Source: Sphingomonas spermidinifaciens
GTDB lineage: Bacteria; Pseudomonadota; Alphaproteobacteria; Sphingomonadales; Sphingomonadaceae
Length of the DNA: 64,000 bases
NCBI RefSeq assembly: GCF_002351485.1
Contig: NZ_NWMW01000002.1
Coordinates: 372,001-436,000, forward strand
Direction: 5' to 3'
Positions within the stretch are counted from its first letter, which is position 1, and every line of letters begins with the position of its first letter. A model generated the notes under the pieces. That model saw only the letters and a list, made by a program, of their open reading frames with translations. It did no database searches and was not told the origin of the DNA. Made by a program: the position numbers and the translations under genes. Below, in pieces: positions 35,226 to 45,321 of this stretch.

Positions 35226-35543
35226 ATGATGCTGAAGCCGCCGATGGACATGGCGACGTTCGAGACGAAGGCTGGTGCGGTCGCGGATACGCTGAAGGCG
35301 ATCGGCAACGCGCGGCGGCTGATGCTCCTGTGCAAGCTGGTTGAGCATGGCGAAGTGACGGTCAGCGATCTTGCCCGCGACGTCGGCTTGTCGCAGTCGG
35401 CGTGTTCGCAGCACCTCGCCAAGATGCGCGACGAGGGGCTCGTCGCCTTCCGCCGGGAAAGCCAGTCGCTCTGGTACTCCATTGCCGATCCGCGCGTCGA
35501 GACAATGCTCGCCACCCTCTACCAGCTCTATTGCAAGGATTGA
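35226..35543 (+). CDS. ArsR-family persulfide-responsive repressor (SqrR/BigR-like)
   Basis: 105 residues, a small winged-helix ArsR repressor (DLARDVGLSQSACSQHLAKM is the recognition region). Two Cys residues, Cys36 in MLLCKLVEH and Cys103 in the C-terminal YQLYCKD, sit where SqrR/BigR use a Cys pair to form a persulfide or polysulfide bridge that releases DNA. It therefore probably senses sulfide-derived persulfide and represses the flanking genes. ATG 35226 is chosen, with GGAG five bases before it. Rhodanese follows after five bases. Confidence 0.88.
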   Translation: MMLKPPMDMATFETKAGAVADTLKAIGNARRLMLLCKLVEHGEVTVSDLARDVGLSQSACSQHLAKMRDEGLVAFRRESQSLWYSIADPRVETMLATLYQLYCKD

Positions 35544-35548
35544 CGCCC

Positions 35549-36067
35549 GTGACCGTGAAGACCCTTTCGCCTGCCGATGCTCGCCTCGCGATCGACAGCG
35601 GCGCGCGCCTGATCGACATCCGCGGCGCCGATGAGCACGCGCGCGAACGCATCCCGAGGGCGACGAACGTGCCGCTCGACCACATCGCCAACCTGCCGCG
35701 TGACGAACGTCCCGTCGTCTTCCACTGCCGGTCCGGTATGCGGACTGTGGCCAACGCGGCGCAGTTGCGGGCAGCCGCCGGTGACGCACCGGCCTTCCTG
35801 CTCGGCGGCGGGATTGACGCGTGGCGGAGCGCCGGGCTTCCGACGATCTCCGACCGTTCCCAGCCGCTGGAGATCATGCGGCAGGTGCAGATCACCGCTG
35901 GTACGCTGGTGCTGACCGGCGTGCTGCTCGGCCTGTTGGTCGCGCCCGTCTTCTTCGGCCTGTCGGCGTTCGTCGGTGCGGGGCTGGTGTTCGCGGGCAC
36001 GACGGGCTGGTGCGGCATGGCCAACCTGCTGCGGTTGATGCCCTGGAATCGACGCGCGGCGGCCTGA
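35549..36067 (+). CDS. Rhodanese-DUF2892 membrane sulfurtransferase (YgaP-like)
   Basis: 172 residues. An N-terminal rhodanese domain (about residues 5-105) has the active-site Cys in VFHCRSGMRT. A C-terminal DUF2892 part has two membrane helices (TAGTLVLTGVLLGLLVAPVF and SAFVGAGLVFAGTTGWCGMA). YgaP-type proteins transfer sulfane sulfur at the inner membrane. The GTG start at 35549 is chosen because the domain begins there; no strong Shine-Dalgarno sequence is seen, so coupling to the repressor gene is likely. TauE follows five bases after the stop. Confidence 0.88.
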   Translation: MTVKTLSPADARLAIDSGARLIDIRGADEHARERIPRATNVPLDHIANLPRDERPVVFHCRSGMRTVANAAQLRAAAGDAPAFLLGGGIDAWRSAGLPTISDRSQPLEIMRQVQITAGTLVLTGVLLGLLVAPVFFGLSAFVGAGLVFAGTTGWCGMANLLRLMPWNRRAAA

Positions 36068-36072
36068 CGATC

Positions 36073-36843
36073 ATGCAAACGGTCCTTTCCCTCGCGTCCG
36101 GCGGGCTGATCGGGCTCGTCCTCGCCCTTGTCGGCGGGGGCGGGTCGATCCTGGCCGTGCCGCTGCTCATTTATGTCGTGGGTGTCGGCTCACCACACGC
36201 CGCGATCGGCACCGCAGCCGTGGCCGTCACCGCCAACGCGCTGACAAGCCTGATCGGACACGCACGCGCGGGACGGGTGAAGTGGCGGTGCGCGAGCGTT
36301 TTCGCGATCGCCGGCATGGTCGGCGCAGCGCTCGGTGCTGAGCTTGGCAAAGCGATCGACGGCAAGCGCCTGCTGGCGCTGTTCGGGCTGCTGATGGTAG
36401 GCGTGGGGCTGTCGATGCTGCACAAGCGCCGCGCCGCGGAGGCGCCAGACGTTCGGCTGACCCTCGACAGTGCAGCAACACTGATGCCGCGGCTAATCCC
36501 GATCGGGCTCAACGTGGGGCTTGCCGCCGGCTTCTTTGGGATCGGCGGTGGCTTCCTGATTGTGCCCGGCCTGATGCTGGCGACGGCTATGCCTCTATCG
36601 TTCGCCATCGGCACGTCGCTCGTCGTCGTCACCGCGCTCGGTGTGACGACCGCTTCGTCCTACGCGCTGTCCGGCCTTGTCTACTGGCGCATCACGGCGC
36701 TGCTGATCGTGGGTGGGATTGTCGGCACGCTGGGCGGCATCGCGGTCGGTCGGCTGCTCGCCGCGCGCAAGGGTCTGCTCGAGCGGTTGTTCGCCGTCAT
36801 CGTGGTCGGCGTTGGTCTCTACGTAGCTGCTTCATCTCTCTGA
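36073..36843 (+). CDS. TauE/SafE family sulfite exporter-like permease
   Basis: 256 residues with about eight helices in two repeats, matching TauE/SafE: GLIGLVLALVGGGGSILAVP opens the first repeat and GLAAGFFGIGGGFLIVPGLM the second, each with the family glycine-rich loop. It likely exports sulfite or a related oxyanion produced by persulfide oxidation. It is the last gene of the plus-strand operon repressor-rhodanese-permease. Confidence 0.9.
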   Translation: MQTVLSLASGGLIGLVLALVGGGGSILAVPLLIYVVGVGSPHAAIGTAAVAVTANALTSLIGHARAGRVKWRCASVFAIAGMVGAALGAELGKAIDGKRLLALFGLLMVGVGLSMLHKRRAAEAPDVRLTLDSAATLMPRLIPIGLNVGLAAGFFGIGGGFLIVPGLMLATAMPLSFAIGTSLVVVTALGVTTASSYALSGLVYWRITALLIVGGIVGTLGGIAVGRLLAARKGLLERLFAVIVVGVGLYVAASSL

Positions 36844-37199
36844 TCGCAGCTACGCTTGCGTTGCGCTTGCTAAAATTCGACGGGTCGACCCAATAATGGT
36901 CAGTCAGAGCCGATCAGCCGATTCCCAAAACTTGCCATTCGTTTAGGTATGCCAGCTGTCAATATTGCTGGTGGGGCGGCGTGCCGTCGAGACGCCACGC
37001 TCCCACCTGTGCGAACCGTCAATCGACAAGGTTGAGGACCCGCGGTTTGCGCCAATGCCGGCCAAGGCCGAGCGACGCCGTTCCGAGATCCGTCCGCGCC
37101 AGTCGTCGGCACAGGGCAATGTGACAGCATATATTACAGCTGTCGTTGCTATCGTGACGGGGCTGCTGTGTGGTCAATCATCACGGTCGAAGCCTAGAT
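36844..37199. other. Intergenic region, nothing recognised
   Basis: About 355 bases between two convergent genes (TauE/SafE and the MASE1 cyclase). No credible ORF, RNA gene or clear terminator hairpin followed by a T-run was seen. Confidence 0.5.
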
Positions 37200-39002
37200 T
37201 CAGGCGGCGATGTGTAGCCGATTACGCCCCTCGCTCTTCGCGGCATAGAGCGCGGCATCGGCTCGGCGGAACAGGTCCTCCCCCGTTTCCCCATCATGAA
37301 GGTCGGCGACGCCGACGCTGATTGTCACCCTCGGCTCACGCCAATCGCTTTCGATCGCCGATCGAACCCGCTCGGCTACAAGCATTGCGGTGTCAGCATG
37401 GGCCCCCGGCAGGACGATGACGAACTCCTCGCCGCCGAAGCGACCCAGCGTGTCGCCGGTGCGGAGTACGGACGCCGCGCCGGTTGCGGTGCGCCGCAGC
37501 ACTTCGTCTCCGGTCTGATGACCGAATACATCGTTGACGCGCTTAAAATGGTCGATGTCCAGCACCGCGATCGACATAGGGCTTCGGTTAGCCACACCCG
37601 CCTTGATGGCTAGGTCAAGCACGGTCTCTATGCGGCGGCGGTTCGCAACGCCCGTCAGGGGATCAATTTCGGCAATTCTGATTGCGTGAGCGGCGGCGGC
37701 TTCGGCACTTGCGCGCGCGACCTCCAGCGCACTGGCGTGCTCGATCTGCGACGTCACGTCCTGAATGATTCCGAACAACCCGACAGGACCGGATCCACCG
37801 CCGGAGTCGATCTCCCCGCGGGAGAACACATGGCGAATACTGCCGTCCGGTCGAACGATCCTGGCGTTGAAGGCGAAGCAGCCCTCGCCGTTGAGTGCCT
37901 TGTCGATGTTTGCCGAAACCGTGGCGCGATCGTCCGGATGATAGGCGGCCAGCGCTGCTTCGAGCGAAAGAGGCCAATCTTGAGCGACGCCGTGGATACG
38001 GAACACTTCCGGAGACCAGGTGAGCGTCTCGCTATCGAAGTCCAGACGCCAGTGCCCGACCTTGGCCGCACCCTCGGCGAGCTGGAGAAGCCGCATCTTT
38101 TCGCGCAGCTGATCGATTAGCCTCGCACGCGCCGCCAGCAACGATGCGACGGGCAGCGCCGATGCAAAGAGCGCGAGCAGATAGAATTGTACGAATAGGT
38201 TTCGCCCGAACGGACCGGCATCAATGAGTGATTGCGGACCGAGGCCAAGGCTAGTGGCGATCGCGCTGACAAACGTGACGATGAGAACGCCGCCGGCGGC
38301 TCCGACCGGACCGAGCAGGAAGGTCGCCGAGAGCACCGCCAGCATCGGCACGAACAGCAGCGGATAGCTCGACTGACCGAAGGTCACGACGGCGCTGACG
38401 CCGACCACTCCGAGCGCCAGAAATGCTCGGCGCGGCATCGTCTTCGCCTGGCCACTGCGCCGCTGACCCAAGTGCCGGCCGACGATGATGATCAACGGCG
38501 TGACCGCGAGGATGCCGAGCAGGTCAGTGGCGAACCACGAGAGCCAGAACCCCGTCGAGCGCGTTCCGGCGATACACCAGGCCAAGGTCGCGCTCGACGC
38601 GGCCGCAATCGCTGAGCTCAGACAGAAAAGCGTAAGGCCGCCCGGCCGCACCAACGACATCGCGTCACTTGCCCGGCGGAACAGAAGCCACGCGGCAATG
38701 ATTGCCTCCCCAATGTTTGCGATCGTGAAGCCGATCGACATCAGAGCCGGGTTACGCGCCTGCAGATTGGCGGCGAGGCTGCCGACCGCGGCAGCCATGA
38801 CATAGACAGGAAGCCGACGCTTGGGGATCAGCAGGATCGTGGCCAAAAGCACGCCGCTGGCGGGCCAAAGCGTCGCGATGCCGGCATCGCCCACGGTCAG
38901 GCTGAGCGCCCCGAACGCAGCGAGATAATAGGCAAGGCCGGTCGCAAATGGTGCGATCCACTGCCGAGCCCAGCGCGGAAGCACGTCGTACACTGTCAGC
39001 AT
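37200..39002 (-). CDS. MASE1-PAS-GGDEF diguanylate cyclase
   Basis: 600 residues. The N-terminal MASE1 domain has about eight membrane helices in the first 300 residues (AFGALSLTVGDAGIATLWPA is the signature region). A PAS domain follows at about 310-425 (AEGAAKVGHWRLDFDSETLT, VFRIHGVAQDWPLS). The GGDEF domain ends the protein and carries FGGEEFVIVLP near residue 523, so cyclase activity is probable. It lies 112 bases downstream of the DUF11 surface operon on the same strand, a position that suggests but does not prove a functional link with adhesion. Confidence 0.93.
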   Translation of the reverse strand: MLTVYDVLPRWARQWIAPFATGLAYYLAAFGALSLTVGDAGIATLWPASGVLLATILLIPKRRLPVYVMAAAVGSLAANLQARNPALMSIGFTIANIGEAIIAAWLLFRRASDAMSLVRPGGLTLFCLSSAIAAASSATLAWCIAGTRSTGFWLSWFATDLLGILAVTPLIIIVGRHLGQRRSGQAKTMPRRAFLALGVVGVSAVVTFGQSSYPLLFVPMLAVLSATFLLGPVGAAGGVLIVTFVSAIATSLGLGPQSLIDAGPFGRNLFVQFYLLALFASALPVASLLAARARLIDQLREKMRLLQLAEGAAKVGHWRLDFDSETLTWSPEVFRIHGVAQDWPLSLEAALAAYHPDDRATVSANIDKALNGEGCFAFNARIVRPDGSIRHVFSRGEIDSGGGSGPVGLFGIIQDVTSQIEHASALEVARASAEAAAAHAIRIAEIDPLTGVANRRRIETVLDLAIKAGVANRSPMSIAVLDIDHFKRVNDVFGHQTGDEVLRRTATGAASVLRTGDTLGRFGGEEFVIVLPGAHADTAMLVAERVRSAIESDWREPRVTISVGVADLHDGETGEDLFRRADAALYAAKSEGRNRLHIAA

Positions 39003-39114
39003 ACCTCAAACCTAAGCTTGTTAGGTTAAGAAGCGCCTGCGTTCGTTGTCCCGAAAAAGATCAAGTTTCGCGGCATGGAGGCCAGCGCCAGTCGGATCGA
39101 CCATCACCACCTTT

Positions 39115-40284
39115 TCATCGCACAAGGGCAGCGAAAGAGAAGCTCGCGACCTCCCCCGCATCGAGCGTTCCCGGCGCTACGATCTGCACGCCTTTGACGT
39201 TCGGGTCTGGACCGCTGGCGGGCGCGTAGTTCCAAGATGCACCTCCGTCATCGGTATAGGAAAGCGACGATGCCGTGATCGGCAGACTGGCCCCCGTTGC
39301 CTTCACTGGTAGGCTGGTCGTGCCGTCGAACGGTGCGTTACGAAAGATCACGCCCGCCGGCAGCATATCCGTCACGCGGACGGTCCCGGGATCGACCGGA
39401 CTGCCGCCGTTATTGGTCATCGTGATCGTGTAGATGACGATGTTGCCCGGCACGTTGAACGCCCCCGTCGATTGCACCGCTGGGGCCGAGGTCTTGGCCA
39501 ACGTCAGCGACGGCATTGGGCAGAAGCTGATTCCCCCAATGCCGATCGCCTGTTGCCCGGTTACCGTCTCGCCGGTGGTGAGGGGATAGCTGCCGTATCG
39601 CACCGCGATCGAGGTAACGGGCTCGGCAAAGCTTGCCGTGATCGTCCCCGTGTCCGAGTTGTTGCCCGCAGTCCCGCTTCCTGCGGCCTGATTGACCAAA
39701 AGCGCGAGCGGGGTGGTCGTCGTGCCGACAGTCACGCTTGAACTGGTTGCCGTTCGCGGTTGGGATGCGCCGTTGCCGTTCCCGAACGGCGTGATGATCG
39801 ACGGGTTGTAGGCCGACGACCCGTTGTTGCCGGTGATCGCCACCCAGTCCCGAAACTGGTTGAGCGAGAAATCGACGTCATGCACCGTTATCGAGAAATC
39901 CCGGATCGGCTGTGGGAAGGTGAAGGTCGCTGATACCGTGCGCGTCGTCGATGTGATGCTTGTCGTCCTGCCCGCGAAAGCGCCGCCCAACACGAGGTCG
40001 CGCTGTGTCGCGTCGGGACCGGTTACCAGCGTGCCGATCGCCGGCATCTGCACGCCGCCGGCGGTCGTGCTCGAGAGACCGTTCTGCGCAATTGCCACGT
40101 TGAACGACCGCGATGCGCCGCCCGAAGTCGTCGCGCTGTAGTTGTAGGCCGACCCATAGGCGAGCGTCGCGGCGGGCTGGCTCGCGAACGTGAAGCGATA
40201 GGTATTTGCCGCGGTGCAGGCCGCCCGTCCGGCAGCCGGCGAGCAGCCGAGCGCGATCGCGACGACAAATGAAAGACGGTTCAT
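39115..40284 (-). CDS. Secreted DUF11-type surface protein
   Basis: 389 residues with a signal peptide (MNRLSFVVAIALGCSPAAGR). The N-terminal half is a Ser/Thr/Gly-rich beta-structure with a jelly-roll-like feel (ATFTFPQPIRDFSITVHDVD). The C-terminal half holds a DUF11-like conserved-repeat domain: LAKTSAPAVQSTGAFNVPGN, VIYTITMTNNGGSPVDPGTV and TDMLPAGV. There is no membrane anchor, so it is probably secreted or held by the large neighbour. Its ATG overlaps the stop of the 1658-residue gene in an ATGA quartet. It is the last gene of the operon. Confidence 0.75.
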   Translation of the reverse strand: MNRLSFVVAIALGCSPAAGRAACTAANTYRFTFASQPAATLAYGSAYNYSATTSGGASRSFNVAIAQNGLSSTTAGGVQMPAIGTLVTGPDATQRDLVLGGAFAGRTTSITSTTRTVSATFTFPQPIRDFSITVHDVDFSLNQFRDWVAITGNNGSSAYNPSIITPFGNGNGASQPRTATSSSVTVGTTTTPLALLVNQAAGSGTAGNNSDTGTITASFAEPVTSIAVRYGSYPLTTGETVTGQQAIGIGGISFCPMPSLTLAKTSAPAVQSTGAFNVPGNIVIYTITMTNNGGSPVDPGTVRVTDMLPAGVIFRNAPFDGTTSLPVKATGASLPITASSLSYTDDGGASWNYAPASGPDPNVKGVQIVAPGTLDAGEVASFSFAALVR

Positions 40285-43200
40285 TGGCGGCCCCCCAGCC
40301 ATTCGAAACTTTCGGGATCGAAGACGATGCGAATTTTGGCGAATGGGCCCGCCCGGACCGCTCGCATCGACGAGAAATCCCGGTCGGAGAAACCGACGAG
40401 GTTGTAACCCAGCGTGAGCAGCAGGTTTGAAGCCGGCGAAAAGCCAACGAACGGCCCGATCGCATAATCGACGCGGCCGCGAGGCTCGCCGCGGGCGGTT
40501 GCGCCGAAACCCAGCTCGACTTTCGAGCCGAGGCCCATGCGCGCATCCAACCCGGCAAGCATCGACAGACCCTCGATATCGATCGCCTCCACCCGCTCGG
40601 TCACGTAGCGTCCGGCGAGGAAGAGGCTCACCTCGGATCTCTGAAAGCGTCCCTTGTCATCACGACCTGCGGGCGCCCAGTCCAGCGACAGACTCCCCAG
40701 AAGACGCTCCGATGCGGCGTCGCCGTTGACGAGCCAGGCGGTGCGCCCGGCCGCAGCCGCCTCACCAATCACGGCCCCAGTGATCCTGTCTGCGCGGTAT
40801 TCAATCCTGAAGAGAAGCGCGACCGGCGACGACGATGGGCGGCGCGCCCCCGACACTGCGATGTTGGCGATCTCGGTGGTCGCGTCCCCCGCGGCGGCGG
40901 CCTTCGTCCAGGTGAAAAGACCGCCAAGCACGCTGCCTTCGCCCAGCTGTCGGATGACGCCAAGCGTCAGCCCCATCCGATCGGCGAAGTCGGCGCGGCG
41001 CACCTCGCCGCGCCCGGTGGCCGACCAGCGGCCGGCCCGATAGGCTGCGCCCAGCGTCACGGCGACGAAATCCTCCGTGAGCAGGCCGTCGCCGAGCTGG
41101 CCGCCGGATGCGACGGGATGGCCTGGGTTGACAACGCGATCGGCGGCAATCCCGCCGAGCGTGCTGGTGGCATCGACCGTCGCGTCGACCGTCCATGCGG
41201 ACCCGATCTGGAACGACTGGGCGAGGCCATAATTCGCAAAGGCGCGATGGCCCAGTTCGCCGATCACCTGGTCGGCGAGCGCGGCGTTCGCCCGGCCGCC
41301 GGTCCATGGGGTCAGGTCGACGCCCAGACGGGCAGTCGTCGCGTCGATCGCGTCGCCCTTCGCGATTTCGACGGTCCCGGCCAGGCGGACGCCCCGGGAA
41401 ATGGAGTAGCGGGCACCCAGGCGGTGGCGGGCGGGAAAGTCGATGCTTTCGTCGTTCCCGATCGGCAACGCGGACGATGCATCGATCTCCAGCCGGTTGG
41501 CCAGAAGGCGCCGAGTCGCGCCCAAGTCCAGCAGGGTCGAGCGAGCGGTGCGACCGTCCGCCAACCGGTCGTCGGCAAGGGTCAGTCCGATCCGCAAGTC
41601 GCTGAGGTCCGTCTTCCAGTCGATACGCATGCGCCCAGCGATGCGCCGACCGTCGTCGGTCAGGCTTCGGTCGGTCCATCCGCTGGCGGTGAGCATGAGG
41701 TCGTCGGCCAGCCGCACGCGGCTGTCGATGCCGACCTTGCCGCGCCCCCGCTCGGCGACGTTCTGCTGCTGGGCGCCATATCGCGCGCCGATCGATCGGG
41801 CATAGGCGAGCATGTCGATCACTCGGCCGTGATGCTCCGCTTCGACGGACCAGGCGGTCGCGGTCTCGTCATCGGCACGGCTCGCTGCCATTTCGGCGCG
41901 GAGCTCGGTATCGGCTCGCGGGCGGACGCGAAGGTCGGCGGCGGCGATCGTCGTGCGTCCCTCGTCATCGGCATCGCTGATGACGCTCGCCCCGATCCGC
42001 ACGCGGTCTCCCCGGCCGGTCCAGCTTGCGCGGCCACCGCCGTTGACGGCACCGCCGCCCAGTTCGTCGACTTCGTAGTCGACGACGATGAATTGCGGGT
42101 CGAGATCGTGGGTCCGGCTCTGCACCGGCGCGGAGAAGCGGATCGTGCCGGTCAGGAGATCGACGTCATAGTCGACGAAGCGGGTCATCGCCCGCTGCGA
42201 CACGATGCGTTCGCTGCGGAGCCGGTCCCGAACCTCGATCACCACACTTTCGCTGTTGGCGACAATGCGCCGCGCGGACAGGCGATAGGGGCCGGAAAGC
42301 CCGTTGCCCTGGATCTCGTCGCGACGGTGGCGGGTCGAGATGCGCGCGGCGAACGCCGAGGCCGCGACGCCGCCGGCGCGATACTCGGCCTTGAGCCCGG
42401 TGGCGGCGCGCACATATCGGGCGAGCAGCGTATCGGTCATGCCCGTCTCGAAATCACCGAACAACGCCCGGAACGCGCGCGCTTCCAGCCGCAAATAGAG
42501 CTTTCGCGTCGACGCGGCATCGAAGCGGCGATCGCTGCGATCGGCATAGACGGTGTAATAGGCGTTCGAGTCGATCGCACCGGTCAGGCGCTGCTCGTCG
42601 CGCACATTTGCGCTGTCGTAGGCGACCGTCAGCAGCCACCGGCCGAGGATGCGCCCCTTGGCATAGAGGGCCACCCGCCCGTCGGCATCGTTGGTCCCAC
42701 CCTGAAGCGGGTCCATTCGCTCGGTGACGCGCGCGGCCCCGATCGATCCCTCGGCAAGCCCCACCAACGTCCAGCCCGTGGCGCCGGCGTCCAGCCAGGC
42801 CTCAATCGTCTGACGACGAACCGTCTCGCCATCGTGAAAGACGAAGCCGAGCGTGATCGCGCCGCTGACGCTCGTGGGCGCAAGCGTCACATGTGCGATA
42901 CCGTCGTCGCCATCGACGTGCCATGTCGGTCGGACCCGATCCAGCCCCGACAACATGCGCGCATCCTCGGCATCATGTTCCGCGGCCAGCTCGTAGGGCG
43001 CCGAGAGGCTCAGCTCGCCCGTCGTGCCCGCCCGTACAGGCTGGCCATCGCGATCCGTCAGCCGGATCGCCAGCGTGACCGGACGGACGCCATCGGCGAT
43101 CAGCGCCGACCGGGCCGGGACGAGCGTCGCCGCGAAAGTGGCACCCGCGAAATGGACGTCGCGAACAAAGGTTTGGGGTGGGCGACCATCGGACGCGAGG

Positions 43201-45257
43201 ATCTGGGCGCTCACGGTCGTCCGCCCCTCCCCAATCGCGACCCCTCGCCACAGGCTGACCGCCCAGATGCCGCCCGTCGCCGTGCGCGTGCCGTCGAAGG
43301 CGATCGGATCGACCGGCTTGCCGCCCGCGGTCAGCGCGACCTTCGACCCCACGGGGTGCCGGACCGCGACACGGATCGCCGGCGCGCGGGGATTGTGGTC
43401 GGTAAGCGGGAACAGAAAGCCAGCCTCCTCGCCGGGGAGCGCAAGCCAGTCGATCTCCGCTCCTGCCGCAGCAGCATCGGACGGTGCCGCACCGGCAGGA
43501 TCGGGTGCAGCCGCGCGGGTGCCCGGCAGCGCCTGAAAATTGGCGGTGACGAGGGAGCCCCCGCGCCCGGTCACCAGACGGGTGGCGCCCATGCCCATGC
43601 TGCGCGTGCTGCGCGTGCAGTCGATGAAGCGGCCGCCACTCAGCGTCGCCGCATCGCCGCGCACGACATGGGTGCCGGGCAGTACCGCATCGAAATGATA
43701 GCGCCCGTCGCGATCGGTGATCGCGTAGCTGCCGTCCTCAAGCTGCACGCGCACCCCCGCGATACCCTTCCGGATACCGGCGACATCGCATGCGCCCGCC
43801 GTTACCGTGCCGACGATCGTCATGCGCGCCGTCACCACGTCGCGCTCCACGCGCACGACCGCGTTGGTTTCGCTGGTCACGCCGCGCGGATCGACCGCTC
43901 GCACGCTGTTGACCGCCTGGCCTGCGGGCGCATCGGCGCGAATGGTCATGACATAGGTGATCCGGCGGGATGCATTGGCGGCGATCGCGTCGAGCCGCAG
44001 CGTCAGCCCGCGGCCATCCGCGTCGATCGTCACGGCGTCGGGCGCGGCGATGCCGTCGATGCGGATGCTGTCGGGACGCAGGCGCAGCACAGGCGACGGC
44101 GTGTCGCGAACGACAATTTCGCGCTTCACGCGGTTGTCGGGATTGCGGACCACAATCTCGTAGCGGATTGGGTCGCCAGGCGAGGCCACGGCTCTTGATG
44201 CGGTCTTGGTGATCGTCGTCGCCACGGCCGGCCGATCGACCGGCACGTCAATGTTCAGCGGGGCCGTGCCGGTGAGAACGAACGAGCGGCCATAGGAGCC
44301 TTCGGCGATCGCGAAGGGGTGGCCATCGGGGCGGCGCAGGGTCGCAAGCGCGGCGGGCGCCGCCGATGACGGCGCAGAATAGGGGGCCGGCGGGAAGACG
44401 ACCAACCGATAGCTGCCCTCACGAACCAGCGGGAAGCGGAATTCGCCAGGCAGCATCTCGTTGCTGCCCCCCGCCCCATCGACGATCGGCACGCCCGTCA
44501 TCACGCTGGACGGCCAAGACGTGCGTCCATCGGCAGCGAAGACGGTTGCAGGCTGTCCGGTAGTATCGTCGATGAGCGTCACGCGGGCGCCATCAACCGG
44601 CGTGCCGTCCCCGGCATCGAAGACGAATCCGAACGGATCGGCGAGCACGTCGAGGCTGGCGGTGGCCAGCGTCCGCTGATTGCCGCTGCGCTGACATTCC
44701 ACGGCGATCCGGTCGCCGGCGGCGACGCTCAGGACGCAATCTGACGGCACGGGCTGCGGAGGGATCGTACGCGTTTCGATCGCGCCGACGAAGACGCCGG
44801 TATCGACCCCGGTCTCATAGACCGTCAGCGTTTCGCGATCGCCGCTGGTGGTCACTAGCACCGCGGAAATCTGGTCGACGGCACCGCGATCGACATTGGC
44901 AGCGGCCGCCTTGAGGCTGAAGAGAAGCTGCTCGCCGGCGCGAAGACTGGTGGTCTGCGCGACGCTGGCAACGCCGCTTCCGGTCGCGCCTGTTTGGGCG
45001 ACGGGCAACGGACGACCGCCGCAAAGCGACGCACGTATGTCCGTGGTTGTCGCGGCGGTCGAAGAAAGCCGATAGGTCTTGAGGGAAACCGCCTCGGCGC
45101 GTTCGATCGAAACCAGGTTGGACTCGATCGAGCGCCGGCCACCGTCCTGCCATTCGGCCACGGCGACGTTGTCGATGCGTTGCGCCTGCGCGCCGGTTGC
45201 GCCGACGACGATCAGCAGAAGGGCGATGGATCGCCAGAGGGATCGACTGATCTTCAT
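40281..45257 (-). CDS. Very large DUF11/carboxypeptidase-regulatory-like protein with putative outer-membrane barrel
   Basis: 1658 residues with a signal peptide (MKISRSLWRSIALLLIVVGA). Residues about 340-450 form a DUF11-like domain (ITKTASRAVASPGDPIRYEI). Residues about 495-535 are a carboxypeptidase-regulatory-like beta-sandwich (VRVQLEDGSYAITDRDGRYH). From about 820 to the end the text alternates polar and hydrophobic residues like a large beta-barrel (VALYAKGRILGRWLLTVAYD, LLLTLGYNLVGFSDRDF). It is probably an outer-membrane platform for the small secreted DUF11 proteins made by the same operon; this role is inference. The TTG at 45266 is not preferred over ATG 45257. Confidence 0.7.
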   Translation of the reverse strand: MKISRSLWRSIALLLIVVGATGAQAQRIDNVAVAEWQDGGRRSIESNLVSIERAEAVSLKTYRLSSTAATTTDIRASLCGGRPLPVAQTGATGSGVASVAQTTSLRAGEQLLFSLKAAAANVDRGAVDQISAVLVTTSGDRETLTVYETGVDTGVFVGAIETRTIPPQPVPSDCVLSVAAGDRIAVECQRSGNQRTLATASLDVLADPFGFVFDAGDGTPVDGARVTLIDDTTGQPATVFAADGRTSWPSSVMTGVPIVDGAGGSNEMLPGEFRFPLVREGSYRLVVFPPAPYSAPSSAAPAALATLRRPDGHPFAIAEGSYGRSFVLTGTAPLNIDVPVDRPAVATTITKTASRAVASPGDPIRYEIVVRNPDNRVKREIVVRDTPSPVLRLRPDSIRIDGIAAPDAVTIDADGRGLTLRLDAIAANASRRITYVMTIRADAPAGQAVNSVRAVDPRGVTSETNAVVRVERDVVTARMTIVGTVTAGACDVAGIRKGIAGVRVQLEDGSYAITDRDGRYHFDAVLPGTHVVRGDAATLSGGRFIDCTRSTRSMGMGATRLVTGRGGSLVTANFQALPGTRAAAPDPAGAAPSDAAAAGAEIDWLALPGEEAGFLFPLTDHNPRAPAIRVAVRHPVGSKVALTAGGKPVDPIAFDGTRTATGGIWAVSLWRGVAIGEGRTTVSAQILASDGRPPQTFVRDVHFAGATFAATLVPARSALIADGVRPVTLAIRLTDRDGQPVRAGTTGELSLSAPYELAAEHDAEDARMLSGLDRVRPTWHVDGDDGIAHVTLAPTSVSGAITLGFVFHDGETVRRQTIEAWLDAGATGWTLVGLAEGSIGAARVTERMDPLQGGTNDADGRVALYAKGRILGRWLLTVAYDSANVRDEQRLTGAIDSNAYYTVYADRSDRRFDAASTRKLYLRLEARAFRALFGDFETGMTDTLLARYVRAATGLKAEYRAGGVAASAFAARISTRHRRDEIQGNGLSGPYRLSARRIVANSESVVIEVRDRLRSERIVSQRAMTRFVDYDVDLLTGTIRFSAPVQSRTHDLDPQFIVVDYEVDELGGGAVNGGGRASWTGRGDRVRIGASVISDADDEGRTTIAAADLRVRPRADTELRAEMAASRADDETATAWSVEAEHHGRVIDMLAYARSIGARYGAQQQNVAERGRGKVGIDSRVRLADDLMLTASGWTDRSLTDDGRRIAGRMRIDWKTDLSDLRIGLTLADDRLADGRTARSTLLDLGATRRLLANRLEIDASSALPIGNDESIDFPARHRLGARYSISRGVRLAGTVEIAKGDAIDATTARLGVDLTPWTGGRANAALADQVIGELGHRAFANYGLAQSFQIGSAWTVDATVDATSTLGGIAADRVVNPGHPVASGGQLGDGLLTEDFVAVTLGAAYRAGRWSATGRGEVRRADFADRMGLTLGVIRQLGEGSVLGGLFTWTKAAAAGDATTEIANIAVSGARRPSSSPVALLFRIEYRADRITGAVIGEAAAAGRTAWLVNGDAASERLLGSLSLDWAPAGRDDKGRFQRSEVSLFLAGRYVTERVEAIDIEGLSMLAGLDARMGLGSKVELGFGATARGEPRGRVDYAIGPFVGFSPASNLLLTLGYNLVGFSDRDFSSMRAVRAGPFAKIRIVFDPESFEWLGGRQ

Positions 45258-45321
45258 CGAACGCAACCGGTGCGAGGCCGGCTGACCGGGGGTAGCGAGT
45301 CAGCCGGCGGGGGGTGGGGGG

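Noticed and set aside
41118-44198. 1026-codon open frame on the plus strand
   Set aside because: It is the antisense shadow of the giant DUF11-type gene in GC-rich DNA; its text is Arg/Gly/Asp-rich with no domain and no ribosome-binding site.
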